DNA from: Lepturacanthus savala
Taxonomy: Eukaryota > Chordata > Actinopteri > Scombriformes > Trichiuridae
Length of the DNA: 64,000 nucleotides
NCBI GenBank assembly: GCA_030544235.1
Contig: CM060469.1
Location: 13,882,017 to 13,946,016, forward strand
Direction: 5' to 3'
A program made the translations under genes and the position numbers. Each line of letters opens with the position of its first letter. The first letter of the stretch is position 1. A model generated the notes under the pieces. It did not search any database. It was not told the DNA's origin and saw nothing but the letters and a program-made list of their open reading frames with translations. Of the stretch, positions 12,401-24,200 are shown one piece after another.

Positions 12401-15400
12401 ACAGCACACTGTTGCCTTTCTTTCTCCGTTGGCCTCATGCAGGAAAAAAAAAAAACAACACGGAGGTGTAACCGACTCCCACACTGGCTTGCTACTGTCT
12501 CACCCGTACGCACCTGAGCAATAGCGCAAATGGAGAAAATGCATCCCCCATTATTCACTTAGGGGGAGCCAAATCATGAACTTTATAAGAAAAACAAACT
12601 CATACGACTCTGACAGTCGGGTGATTATATTTAAGCGGCATATGTCAATGATCGTTTTACTATTTTCAGCAACTGAAAAAAAAAAGACACATTTTTTGGA
12701 CCACCCTTTGAGTAAGTTCAGGCATACCCGCTGTAAATTGCTGAAAAAAAAAAGAATACAGCCGAATTCAAACAGTAAGGTGTAATTCTTTCTAAATACA
12801 AATATGTTTTTTGAAGCCAAAAACAAGAACAGACGTGCAAAGTATGCTACTGTAAGAGATGATGGAAAGGCACATTATTTACATTTTTTGCTGTCACAGT
12901 CATGGAGGGACAGAAACCGCACGCAACCGTTGACATCATACAGCATAATCGTGTTCATCCTCCTTTATGGAATCAAACCAAAAGGTCAGAAACATCTTAT
13001 TCTCAAAACAGAATTACATTTGAGCATCTGGCTAGCCAATTAGTGACTATGTTACATTTTTGCGAACATTAAATTGGTATAATCTTAGCCAGCACCTGGC
13101 AGGTACAAGAGAGCATTTTCAGCAAGTGTTCTACAGCAGTTGGAAGTCTAAAATGTGGTATTTAAACATATTTTCTCTGCTGCTCCAAGTCTAGTCAAGT
13201 CTTAATGATTTTATTTGGATGTTTCTACATATCAATAAATGCTAATATTAGACCAGCCTAAACTATGTGTGCCTATATCTTGTTTATCCCCCATGCATTT
13301 AATAATAGCTTATAATCTAATGCACATCAGTGAAATAAATGAACAACAATGTTGTTTATTTCAAAAAGTAATTGACTGGTATTTTACCATTACCGATATA
13401 TGTACAACCTCTCTAAAATTCCATATGAGACACTGTCAGGAGTTATGGAGCGCTGAATTTGCACAGCAGCCTTGGTTATAAAAGGGAAGCGATTTCAAGG
13501 TACAAATGTGGGGTTGTATCTTTGAAATTCTCTAAAACGAAATAGTAAAAATGTAAAAATGATTGATTTTAAGTTAGAGTTGTGTGTGAGTTTCCTGAAC
13601 TCAAACTGTGACCGCAGGGTCTATCATATTTTGAGGGGCATAAGGCCAAACTGAGGGAGCACGACATGAAATTCCTGCCCCAGTGCTCATATTTGTTATC
13701 TTATCATAGCTTATTCCAAATGGGTTTCCTAACTATAGCTAGTTGCTGCAAAGTTATTGTAGTTTGTTGCCAAGCTGTACTAAAACCTGGGGCATAATAG
13801 GTGATTTCCAGGAAATACCGTTTACTCCTATAGGTGCAAGATGCTGTTTTCAGGTACTTTGTTGTGACATAGAAAGGAAAAGTAATGGCCAAGAAGACAG
13901 ACGGCTCTCTTATGATAGACTTGACATCACTTCAGGAAGTTAAGTTAAGTGTTATTGTTTATGTTGTTTTTCTATTTCTGTCAATCTGTGCTTGATTTGA
14001 TTGTCATTCTTTTTTTCATTTCTCACTCAGCGACCTGTGAGCCTGGAATTCAACCTTCTGCCAATTAAAACAGAAGACATTTAAAGCATTACAGGCTGTT
14101 ATGTTATCTCGCAATTTCTTTATATGTGATTTTATATTTTCTTTAAATTAGGTTTCAACAAGTTTTGCAAATTAGCCGCCGTCGAACCTCTTGACGAAGT
14201 TTTGCTGGCAGCTCAGGATATTATAATTAACAGGTTCACATTTACCTCCTGTGAAAGGGCACAGACTTGACAAACACTTAAAACATATACTTGAAAATAA
14301 TTGGCATTTAAAGGCTTTTGAATACATTCTCAGTTCCATAAAGCTGTCACTTGTCTCATCTTCTTTTGTGCTGGATGTTAATGGTTATACCTTTTTTTAA
14401 TGTAAAACCGAGCTGATCTCATTACTGGACAATTAAGATTGTAATTTACAGTATATGTCTGCAAAATCTTTTTGCTTTTATTCATCTGACTTGAGAGTTG
14501 TGTTGCTTCTGAGGATGGCTAAATGTAAAAATGGCTATTGGCTACATTTCACTAAAGCCAAAAAGACAAAACCTCAACGCAAGTCCTGTTAGTTAGAAAT
14601 ACGAATCACTTCATGTTGAAAGAGACAATGGTTAGCTATTTAAACAAGGTGAAATAAGTTCACATGATTGTGTTCGAGATTTGCTCAGTAAAATGAGTAT
14701 GAGGTGAAGGTTAAAAAAAAAGTCAATGATGATGTGTTAAAATATAATTAAAAACGTGTAAAATGTGATGTGTTAAAATCTAATAAAAAAAAATGATAAT
14801 GCAACGTTAATGTTGGAAATGTGGCTTTTTATAAGATAGATAATAGATAGAAAACGAAGGACAAAGGTGTAAAGCGAGGTATGAATCATACCTCGTCTAT
14901 TTCATTAAAAAGAGCTTTTTTAAATTATTTTGCACTAGCCTGCACAGTAAAACACATTAAAATGGAAAGAAGGCTACTTGTAACTTGTACTTTGAAGTAA
15001 TTTATTAACCCAATAGTTTTTTGTTACTTTTATTTGATTAGTTTTCAGTCAGTTTTTAGCATACTTGCTTTTCAGCTTTCTACCCACCACTGGTCACTTA
15101 AACACACATTGCTCCAAACCACCATTGCTCAAATAATACACACAAAAGCCTTGATGCTTTTCAGAATATGTTTAGATATTGCTCAATTTAACAAATCTGC
15201 GTTCCCTGTTACACGGATATTCCTCCTAAATTCTAAGTGCTTGTATGACTCTGAAAAACAAGATTCTTCTTTACTTTAACAGTTCTTCTCTAAACCAAGT
15301 TAAATAAAGTCGTACAAGACGTGCAACGTTGCTGTTGAAAATTCCGAAAGAGCATGTCAAAAGATATTTCAATCATTTTAAATGTAACCGTGCCATCTTG

Positions 15401-15438
15401 TGAAATTATTTTATTAAAGCTGTAGTGCAGGAGTTCAT
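9451..15438. other. Non-coding spacer with scattered complex blocks
   Basis: No gene is seen in about 6 kb. Complex, regulatory-looking patches lie at 10380-10580, 11480-11700, 11860-12000 (perfect octamer ATTTGCAT at 11969-11976) and 14150-14330. A 21-bp almost perfect palindrome sits at 14875-14895 (10-bp arms, 1-nt spacer). The remainder is AT-rich with A and T homopolymers. Confidence 0.5.
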
Positions 15439-15453
15439 GACGCCATCTGCTGG
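15439..15453 (-). promoter_or_regulatory. CTCF-like binding motif
   Basis: The + strand reads GACGCCATCTGCTGG. Its reverse complement agrees with the core CTCF consensus (CCASYAGRKGGCRSY) at 14 of 15 positions by eye. It lies about 60 bp left of the target-site duplication of the hAT insertion. Motif presence alone does not show occupancy. Confidence 0.5.
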
Positions 15454-15522
15454 CGGTGAAGCACAACTGCATGCAAAAACCTGCCGTTTACAGACGATAA
15501 ACTGGTTATAGCATCACACAAC

Positions 15523-16033
15523 TAGGGATGGGAATTGATACGATTTTTATGATTCCAATTCCATTATTCATACTGCTTAACGATTCGATTCTTTATCGAT
15601 TCTATTTTATCTTATAGGATATTTATCTTATCGACGCTAATGTTATAGCATGTTTTACACACGTAGGCAGCGGGATAGCTACTTACCAGAGTTGCCTTTC
15701 TTAACATGTCCATTTTGCAATGATTGCAAGTCGCCTTGTTGCCATCTGTTTTCATAAAGTAAAGCCAAACTTTGGAGCATTTGAATCTGGTGGGCATTAT
15801 TATTTACGGCGTAAACAACAATGGCTAAACCGTGCTAAACCAGCGTAAAGCCATCACATAATTAGTCATGCTTGCTGGAATCGAGCGTGCGTAACTTGCG
15901 TAAATTAGGTGACGTACATTCGTGCTGGTTGGAATCAATAAGAGAATCGTTAAATAAACTGCCAACAATTCCATGGAATTGATAAACACAGAACCGGTTC
16001 TCTACAGGAACCGGTTCTCGATTCCCATCCCTA
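15523..16033 (-). mobile_element. Non-autonomous hAT transposon with BED exon remnant
   Basis: This 511-bp element has terminal inverted repeats: it begins TAGGGATGGGAATTGA and ends with the reverse complement of TAGGGATGGGAATCGA, one mismatch over 16 positions. It is flanked by a perfect 8-bp direct duplication, CACACAAC, at 15515-15522 and 16034-16041. An 8-bp duplication and this TIR style are hallmarks of the hAT superfamily. Internally it carries AACCGGTTC repeats near 15995-16018 and, on the minus strand, the first coding exon of a BED-finger transposase. The body of the transposase is missing, so it is an internally deleted derivative needing a transposase in trans. The intact duplication suggests a fairly young insertion. 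Confidence 0.9.
15687..15797 (-). pseudogene. BED zinc-finger first exon of a deleted hAT transposase
   Basis: On the minus strand, 37 codons start at ATG and run to an exact CTG|GTAAGT splice donor, so the exon ends in phase 0. The peptide has the BED finger entry signature: Ser8-Lys9-Val10-Trp11, Phe14, then Cys24-x2-Cys27. The second metal-binding pair of a BED finger would lie in the next exon, which is absent. BED fingers bind DNA at transposon ends in ZBED/hAT proteins, so the exon was probably the DNA-binding start of the transposase. Preservation of both the frame and the donor is notable. With no acceptor or catalytic exons inside the element it cannot encode an active enzyme, although the donor could in principle splice into downstream host sequence. 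Confidence 0.8.
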
Positions 16034-16256
16034 CACACAACCCCCACGAAATGACTCTTTTCGCTCACAGAATATGATCTGTTTGGTCTGATAACACTTG
16101 GATATTCTTGAAGAGCCATAAATTTATATTTTATCCACAATTTTTTATTATTATTATTTTTTATTTATCATTTTATCCACAATGCAAGTAAGCAAAGAGC
16201 TACCAGGAAATATCCATTGGAAGTTTTTACCAGCCAGCAAGAAAAAAAAAACAAAA

Positions 16257-16284
16257 AGATTTGTGTTTGGTGAAACACAAATCT
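16257..16284. repeat. Perfect 12-bp-stem hairpin
   Basis: AGATTTGTGTTT at 16257-16268 and its exact reverse complement at 16273-16284 flank a GGTG loop. It is short for a microRNA precursor. Function is unknown. Confidence 0.8.
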
Positions 16285-16879
16285 GCATTGTATGATAAGA
16301 GCTTGAATATGTCAGACATTCATTTATAATTATATATATTTTTATAAGTCCCACACTACAGATTTAAAGTAAATGTCCTGCATTCCAAACATACGTCTTT
16401 GTTATATGTATAAATATTATTATAACATTTCCTACTGTCAAAGGAAAAGCTCTGTTATCATATTATTAATTTTACCAGGAGCCACGATTTCACGTAAACA
16501 TCTTATTATTTCTAAAAGATAATTTATGGATCCTTTACTCTTAATGCGATGTGTGGACATTTAACACAACCTCCAGTAAATGAGGATTTCTCAAAAATGT
16601 TTATCTGCCTAAACGACACAATGTACAGATTTGCTTTTTTCAGTCCCCTCACTCAATTACAGTCATTCCTAAAAAACAGCAGGTCGGTGCGGAGATACTC
16701 AAGAAGGATTTCAGTTTCGGCATCAGTGTAAATAACCACAGTTTAGACAGACTTTACTCCACCTACTTAGTCTAACTTCTGCCACATTGTAGGTGGGCTG
16801 AGAAAATATCCCACACAGCACAGATTTAAAAGCTGCATATATGTGGTTTGACAGTAGAAATGCTGAGACTCTGTCCAGC
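16285..16879. other. AT-rich non-coding spacer
   Basis: AT-rich sequence with no gene, RNA or recognised repeat. The 60-codon frames here have no domain. Confidence 0.6.
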
Positions 16880-17300
16880 TGGCCTTGTAAAAGTCACGGG
16901 CACCAGTGAGGGCCAGGACAACGCCATTTGTCATAACGTCAGCAAATTCCATAATTAATGGGCCGTATCCTATCACGGCTCTCCAGTTTACCCCCCTCAG
17001 CCTCAGTTCTCAGTCCCCCCTTGTTCAGGAGCATATTGTAGTCCCTCTCAGTGGTCCACCATGGACATGTAATTCCTCGTCATTAAGAGGTGTCCGGTCG
17101 TACACGGACAGTTATTTGCTTCCAATGACAAATGTCCACGCTCGCTCTTCACATCCAGATGGGTTCCCCATGAAGCATCCTTCCCAGAGGGAACCGGAAT
17201 GCGGAATGCAATTATTATCTGCATGTACTTTGGCACGGAGGGTGATTGTCTTAATTTTTAGATGTATGATGATGTTTGGATTATTTCATGTTAGCTTCAT
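16880..17300. promoter_or_regulatory. Candidate cis-regulatory block
   Basis: Complex mixed-GC sequence with AACGTCAGC (CRE-like half site) and ATAATTAAT (TAATTA at 16952-16957), plus further TAAT cores toward 17260. It overlaps a 182-codon + strand frame (16906-17454), whose length is within what chance allows across 64 kb in six frames and whose translation shows no domain. Regulatory interpretation is by texture. Confidence 0.4.
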
Positions 17301-18830
17301 GGTGTATCAAAGCTATAGATTACCTTTGATACACAGAAAAAAAAAGATTTTTGCTTCAGAGAATGTCAATGTGTATGTTTGGTCTACATATGCGTGCTTG
17401 CAACTCTCGCGTGTGAGTGTGAGCATATGTGACCCTGGATTTGATCAGCTGTAGCAGGCTCAGTGTTTACAAGGCCGGCGGAACAATGACAGTGTGTGAT
17501 TAGGGGCAGGCAGGCCAACAGGGCCCATCCCAAACACAGCTGGCACCAGGGAACTGCAAGGTAAGCTGGGAACCGCCACATCCCTTTTGATTAATGTGAG
17601 AGTGAGTGTGGGAGACTGAGAGGATGGCGGCACCGTGCCCTGCTCCGCTCTGCTCCTGCCAAGGAGACGCATGTAGGTGAGGAAGGTCCACCATTGGCCC
17701 AAATGACTCGCTGTCCTGCGTGCGCACGAGTCATGATGCGGTTGACGATAATTAGACCTTCAGTTGCATGACCTTTCCTTCCTGACAGAGGCAGAAACAT
17801 TGAGCTTACACTGAAGATAGGAAACCAGTTAATAATATAGTCTCTCTTATATAAATGTAGTGAATCAGACAAAAAGAAATATATAAAACACAAATATGCC
17901 ACAAGAATTTCCACAGATTTTAAAGAGGGTGAGACAAGCCAACATCAGAAATCTGTTACATAACTTTAATTAATTATATTAGAGTTTTCAAGATGGCAAT
18001 ACTACTTCTAATATTGCTCCATCCTGAGTCCAACAACTAATCTAAGAACAAAAAGATCCCACATACAGTAATTAAGCAGTTTTGTGTAGAAGTCATGGTT
18101 TGTTTCTATAACACAGTAAGCTTTGATTCCATACAGGCTCATCTAAAGTACTGCTACTTGTGAAAAATCTGTCTGGACACTGTACATGGCCTCTCTTCTT
18201 CATCCAGCTCCTCTCCTTCACCCTGTGACCACACAGTTCAATAGCAGCACCTCTGTTTGTAGAATCTACGGGCACAATCGCCCAGTGTGAAAATGTCAGC
18301 CTCCCGTCCCTTGCTTTCTTTGTTGATGCTGACATTTAGCCTTATATCAAGGGGATTTAATAGCGCATCACATCAAAGGCTACATACAATGCTACTATAT
18401 GAAAGGGCAGAAACGCGTAGAATCATCTGATTGAGGACCCCTGTTTTACTTTTTTTTAATTGTCACAAACCTTTTCAATACAATTTGAAGAAGCCAGCAA
18501 CATTAGTATGTTGCACTACAGCTACCGCATTACACTGGATGCTGCCTCTAAAGAGACCACAATTTCCCTCTCCGCATCTTCTCCACCGCCTTTCCTCTTT
18601 CTCTATCCCTCTTCATCACCCCCCCCTCCTCCCCCTCTCCACCCATCACCCTCTCCCCCAGGTGGCTGTGGGGCCGGCCTGTCTGAAATGTGATAGGCAT
18701 AATCCCATTTAGCCTAATTGCATCTGCGGGAGAACAGCCCTATGTGTCCCATCGCGTGCCTACCGAACCCCTTAGAACACATTATACACACATATCACAT
18801 AGAAACCTCCTCAAAGCAGGATAGAGCGTA
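17301..18830. other. Non-coding spacer with pyrimidine tract
   Basis: No gene is recognised. Complex patches lie at 17440-17760 and 18640-18780. The second is preceded by a long C/T-rich tract (about 18560-18660) ending CCCCCAG, a strong 3' splice-site look-alike on the + strand. The sequence after it contains stops and ATTA cores and looks like a conserved non-coding element more than an exon. Confidence 0.45.
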
Positions 18831-18856
18831 TGCACACACACACACACACACACACG

Positions 18857-18893
<37 letters not shown>

Positions 18894-18896
18894 TCA
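18831..18896. repeat. (CA)n microsatellite, interrupted
   Basis: About 66 bp of CA units with a few G, A and T interruptions. It produces artefactual Thr-His frames. Confidence 0.95.
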
Positions 18897-19069
18897 CGCA
18901 AGCATGCATGCTGTTGCAGGGATCTTGCATGCCATATGTACCGCACTGCAAGGTCGCATTTCTTTGTTTGTCTTTCCCTGTCAATGAGCGCTCTCTCTCT
19001 CTCTTACAATGTTGGTGGGGGTCTGCGCCCAGTCTGCATTAGCACAGATGAGGCACTGAAGTCAGACAA

Positions 19070-19449
19070 CCATGTTAAGAGATGCGTGCTACAGTAAATG
19101 GCCTAATGGAAAGTCTAAGGGTCTAATTTGTGCACGTGTGTTTGTGCGCATCCGCCTTAGGACAACGTCGTCCAGCGGGTTGAGGGGGTCTGACGCGGCT
19201 AGAGAGAGATTCGGGGAGTGGTCCACTGCGATGGGAGCCATAATGAGACGCAGTGTTCTCCCGGGCTACTGCTCTTCTCCCAGGCTACTGCTCACATATT
19301 ATTCACATTAGACTGGAGAGGGCAGAGGCATTATGGCCAGTGGCATATCGGCGCATTAATGATCATGTTAGAGACCAAATGGGGCGCCGGTGGTTATCTA
19401 TGAAATCGTCATTAGCATTTTCTGCAATGTAATTCATTGGCAATATGTG
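19070..19449. promoter_or_regulatory. Candidate cis-regulatory block beside a MITE
   Basis: Complex, CpG-containing sequence (19130-19270), then an 11-bp direct repeat (GGCTACTGCTC, twice within 19262-19294), then homeodomain-type words such as GCATTAATGATC and a TAATTCATTGG-type end. It stops at the start of the CAGTGGTGG element at 19450. Conservation is inferred. Confidence 0.4.
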
Positions 19450-19965
19450 CAGTGGTGGAAGAAGCACTCAAATCATTTACTTTGGGTAGATATACTACAA
19501 TATAAAAATCCAGGGACACCCCTTAAGTTACTTGTATTTTACCTATTCTACTGTATGTACATAATGACACTTTGTTCTTAGCAATGAAGGGTGTCTAAGG
19601 TAGATGTTGTTTTGTATTTGTGTGTGAATAAAACCACAGCATAACAGAATTCCACTTAGGGCTTGGGGCCTTGTAAAAATCAAAGAGTATTATCAGATAA
19701 ATGTAATTGATTCATGTTTTTTGGAAGGGTTTTGGTTATTAGCTCATTTGAATAATTACTGAAATCAAACTAAGTAAGAAGTTCAGAGGGGAGATGTCTC
19801 TTTGGTGGAAATGCAACTGACTCAGACGTATGAAACATGACGCAGAGCCACAGCTATACACTGATTTTTGACAAATAAATGCAGTGCAGTAAAAAGTACA
19901 AAATTTCCATCTGTACTGAAGTGAAATAGAAATATCAAGTAGCATAAAATCTCAACTCAATGTGT
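19450..19965 (+). mobile_element. Degraded CAGTGGTGGAAG-type hAT-like element
   Basis: It starts with CAGTGGTGGAAGAAGCACTC, which I recognise as one end of a very common teleost repeat family thought to be non-autonomous hAT. The distal part (about 19885-19950) keeps the family's AAAGTAC and GAAATATCAAGTAGCAT style sequence. The expected right-hand TIR (ending CCACCACTG) is not visible, so the element is truncated or decayed and its right boundary is approximate. Family assignment rests on memory of the consensus. Confidence 0.7.
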
Positions 19966-20089
19966 ATAAATGAACTAGTCTTACATATGAGCAAAGATTT
20001 GCGTCTCGCAATATATGTTTCATGACATGCGATTTACTCTGTACCTCCTCTATTTGACTGTGATTTTCTTGTACATGTTCATGCATCTG
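19966..20089. other. Short AT-rich spacer
   Basis: Nothing recognised. Confidence 0.6.
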
Positions 20090-20275
20090 TTGTGTACTGT
20101 GGCCCTATTGCAGGAAGGCTGTGACATATTGAGCTCTAACAGGCCACAGATCAATCTGCAGCACAAAGGAAATCAATGCCCCGGAACTGAGTTACTCCGA
20201 TGGGCTGAGTGCAGATCATTAGATTTTCACTCGAATAAAGGGCCATTACCATAAAAACAAGTCTCCTGTGGTGGA
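20090..20275. promoter_or_regulatory. Candidate cis-regulatory element
   Basis: A complex, non-repetitive block bounded by AT-rich DNA. It contains paired-type ATCAATCTG and ATTAGATTT words and no coding signature. Conservation is inferred from texture only. Confidence 0.35.
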
Positions 20276-23079
20276 ATTTATTTGTATCGCAGGAATTTAA
20301 TAGTTATGTTCAAGATACAGATCATCACAAACATTGTTATTGCTGATGTATAATAATAGAAATAATGACTACTTCAGACAAAACGTTGTCTGGTATTTTC
20401 TATTAACTGTTATGCCATCACTGCAGCTAAGCGTGTGGAAAAAAAAAATCACATGAGTCATAATCCGTGAAATGAAACAATTACCATGAAACTAATAAAT
20501 AGACATAATGTGGTATCACACATATAGTGTCATTCAGTACATCATATTCAAATAGGTCTCATGAAGCCACTTTGTTTTGGAGATATGGCACAAGAGAATG
20601 CTGAGAATCACCCTTTATTCTTAAACATAGATAAAACTGCAATGCCGGTTTTTCCAAATGAGACAGCTTGAGTTTACCTCTCCTATATAAGAATAGCCAC
20701 TGCGTTACAGAATCTCCAGCTGTTCCTTTATCCCCTACTCAATCCAGTCACTAAAACTTTCACATCTTTTCAAACATCCGTTGAGAAAGCTGCCAAACTG
20801 CGCTCTGATGTCTGACGCAGTACGCGCACTTCACAAGGAGAAAACAAGGCGAAAACATATGTAAGATGTGACAAGTATTTGGGGCGATCCAAAAAAACTT
20901 GAAAATAACAACCGTCCGGATTACCATATTGTAGCAGTGTTCGTTTCTTAACTGTTGTTTTTTTGTAGGCTTTCCTTCTGTTGTTCGATATAAATATGTG
21001 GTACGTGTCGTTTTTATATACTGTTCATGTATACCCGCAATCACGAAAGCCCTCCAGGTCCTCAAGTCAAGGTGTGTGTGGGTGCAAATTCGATTACACT
21101 CAAGTTAAAGCAATTTCCTGTGGAATTCAATTCTTGTCCTCCGTTGCAGGTGAGCTCCCCCGCGGATGTCTGTGTCTTCTCAAAGAAATAAAGCACCTAT
21201 AAACAGCAGCCTTAAAGGAGGGAAGTAGAGCCAAAATGCAATTAATATGCAAATTCAGAGGGAGACTTAATGGGGAGCCTTAACAAACATTCGTGTGTTG
21301 GGAGATAAGGCTGTTTTCAGGTTGTTTTCCTCTAACCTCTGTCTGTCCAAAGTCAAAGCCTTCGGGAGCTGAAACTCTTGAAAAGGCGTGGATGTTGCTA
21401 GTAATGGATTATTGCACTGGGAGAAGTAGGGCGGTCTCGGGCTAGATTTTTAGAGTGCAGGGTTTTCGTCATGTCGTCATGCGAAATGGCAGCCGGCTAA
21501 CTAAAACAATTCACTTTCTACCTTTTATGTTGCCGTCTCTTTTTACCGTGGGGTGCGAAATTTGCTTCTGTTTGCCATTGGTGTTTTGGGGGGGGACAGA
21601 GGAGAAGAGGGAGGGGAGAAGAGTCAGAATGATTTGCCTGAGGCGAGAGATGGAGGGCAGCAGAGAGAGGAGAGGGTGAGAGCCGTGCATTCAGATTGGA
21701 AATTCATTTGCCATTCGCAGGCCCGGTCATACTTCAAGAGGCTTAGGAGAGAAATGGAGAAGGGAGAGATGAGGCCTCTGATGTGAAATGACATGCCTGA
21801 TGATAGAGGGAGAGGAGGAAGAGAGAATGAGAGACTGCTATGAATCACGGCGATAGAGAAACACTGAGACCAACAGTTTGCAAAGAGAGAGAGAGCGAGA
21901 TTAGAAAAAAAAAAAAAAAAAAAAGAGATGGACGGGTATGGGCTGCAGTCCTGCGGGTCAATGCTGCAGTCGAGGCCACAGCAGTGCTGTCTGATGGATC
22001 TAAGTCCCCGGGGACTCTACCCTGTTTTCTATCTCCCCGTCCCCCCCGCCCCTACCCTAATGATTCATCCGCCACCTCCAGCCCTCCCTGCGCCTTCGCC
22101 ATGATTCACACCCACTCCCCGAGCTAAATTATCGCTGCGGTCCCTTGGAGAGCTCCATCACTATCCCTCCATCTTCGGTTATCATCAAACAAGTATATGA
22201 GCTGAGACCGGCGCCTGATTGCATTGAAGAGCCCAGCTCAGCAGTTTTTATGAGACTACGCACGTTTGTTCGCACGCTCCACACTCACACACTGCTGGTT
22301 TTGATGGCACTTTCGCAGGAAGAGTTTTCCGTCTTAAAATGCTTGAGTGTTTACAAGTGATGATGCAGAGTCGATTTAGTGGAGGGCAGTGTAATTTCAC
22401 AGGCAGGACACTATAAATGTTGATTGGATGAAGGTTGAGTGGAATATCTAATCATCAGGGGACCCATTGGTATTCTTCTCATACAATGTGGCCTCGACAA
22501 TCGGAGTTCACATGCCGCCCCCGTCGGGAAAGTTCTCGCACACATTGATGTGAAAACAGCCGGGGACTATTTGATCAAAGGTTACGATGCGTCGAAACAG
22601 GTTGAAGTCCCTGCCTGATGATAATTATTGTAAACAATTAGTGATCGGTGTTGGCCAAAGGTCTGAGCATTTTCTCAACTGGGGCGTGAAACGCTCAGGT
22701 TGGATTCAATTTCTCAGATACCTCAAATAATGTAGAGAATTTGCACCCAGGTTTGAAAATATGTCTCTTGTGTTTCTGAAACTTCTGCATCCACAAGAAG
22801 ACAAGAAAAGTGAATAGAAAAAAACTGCATAATTATTACTCTGGCTGAATCACAGAACATAGAAAAAAATGTGTTCCTATAGAAACATTGAAAGTGAGCT
22901 ACACGGATTATCCTGATAATCCTGGACATTAACAGCAAGTTCAATGTTGAGAGCTTAACAAGCAATTTTACTGGTGTGGAGGAAGAAAAAAAAATCTCAT
23001 ATTAAACGCCGGGCAAATGAAACTGGAACTATCTGCATGACTAGGTACCACTAGAGGTAAGTGAAACGTTATATTATTT
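20276..23079. other. Non-coding spacer with complex patches
   Basis: No gene is seen. A POU octamer, ATGCAAAT, lies at 21247-21254 in a complex patch (21200-21300). A purine-rich tract with a 20-A run spans about 21590-21930. A complex mixed-GC patch spans 22130-22700. The frames here are short and low in complexity. Confidence 0.5.
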
Positions 23080-23580
23080 GTATTTGGGAGGACCTCTAAT
23101 GGATTCACAAGCAAACAAACGGATCAGCCGCCCACCCGCCACCAGGCAGTCACACGCCAGTACAGAGGGAATGATCTGGCATGTTCTGGCCTCGTGATTA
23201 AAGTGTATTGTGCTCACCTGCCCAAGTCCAATCAGGGGCTGCGCTGATTGCAGCAGCTTGCCGGAGACAAGAGATGGAGGACTGTGGGGGGGGGGAGGTC
23301 TGGGGGAGGGGGCACCATGGCTGGTGAAGTGACACTGTGGTGGAGCCATGGCGGGGCGGGCGGGAAGCTGCAGCCCCGGGGAGGATCCGGCGCCGCTCTC
23401 CTCTCCTCTCCACTCCACTCCTCACTGGCCAGACGGGGTGAATCAATCATCGCCAAAGATGTCAGCATCTGCCCAAGCAATTTCAGATTGGAATAAATGG
23501 CAGATGGGGATGTTGTTCCCTCTGTTTAATCAGTTCCACCAAATGTGGTTTTATCTCTTATAAAATGAAACCATCTGTAG
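23080..23580. promoter_or_regulatory. GC-rich candidate regulatory block
   Basis: A GC-rich, CpG-containing stretch with G-runs at 23283-23316, CAGGTG/CACCTG-type E-boxes and a GATTAAAG word. Overlapping frames on both strands are Gly/Pro-rich translations of G/C runs and are not credible proteins. Confidence 0.4.
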
Positions 23581-23899
23581 CACGTAGGTGTAAGGATCAA
23601 GTGAGGGAGGACGGAGGGAGAGGGTGACAGAGGGAGAGAGGAGAGACGTGTGCGTTTGGAGTTCGTGCATGTATAAGCGCGCGCGTGCGCACTCTTTTTA
23701 TGCGTCTGTGTGTGTGTTGTTTTTTTTTTTGCGTGTGCGGTGACGGAGGGCAGAGAGAGAAATGGAACACTGCGAAACAGAAGCAGAATAGTGGGAGTGA
23801 AACAGTAAGAGAAAAAAAAGAAAAGAAAAAGCACTTATCCATTAAAAAAAGAGGGAAAATGTAATCTTACTGCGAGCTCACACCTCCACTCTAATCTCC
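23581..23899. other. Purine-rich and GT-rich low-complexity DNA
   Basis: GAGGGAGAG-type purine runs, a GCGCGCGTGCGC Z-DNA-prone stretch near 23678-23690, a T-run and A-runs. No gene. Confidence 0.7.
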
Positions 23900-24200
23900 T
23901 CTTTCTCCCTCACAGGAGTACCACCCAGGGGCCATCACCATTATATCTAGACCCATCTATTTCCTTCTCCGCCTCCAACCAGACAGTGGGGCTGTAATTT
24001 GGTCCCCCAAGCCCCAGCCCAGGCAGAGACATTCCTGATAAATCCCCTTGTTTTTAACCAGAGATGATAGTGTGTAAGCATTATAGCTCTCAAAGCTCTT
24101 GCTTTAGGGACTGTCTAGATAACACGTTACTTAGGATGGCCTTATTCCAATGTGCATGGAACTATGGAAGTCTAAATAGAGAATAAACCTGTGCTTCAGC
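23900..24200. promoter_or_regulatory. Candidate conserved element preceded by acceptor-like tract
   Basis: A C/T-rich stretch ending TTTCTCCCTCACAG at about 23916 is an excellent 3' splice-site match on the + strand. It is followed by about 40 open codons and then a stop. The sequence to 24200 is complex and non-repetitive. Either a regulatory element or an exon of an unknown transcript is possible. No protein family is recognised. Confidence 0.35.

Noticed and set aside
16906..17454. 182-codon + strand frame, the longest one free of simple repeats
   Set aside because: Roughly one frame of this length is expected by chance in six frames of 64 kb. The translation has no domain, signal peptide or membrane segment, and the underlying DNA looks like a regulatory block.
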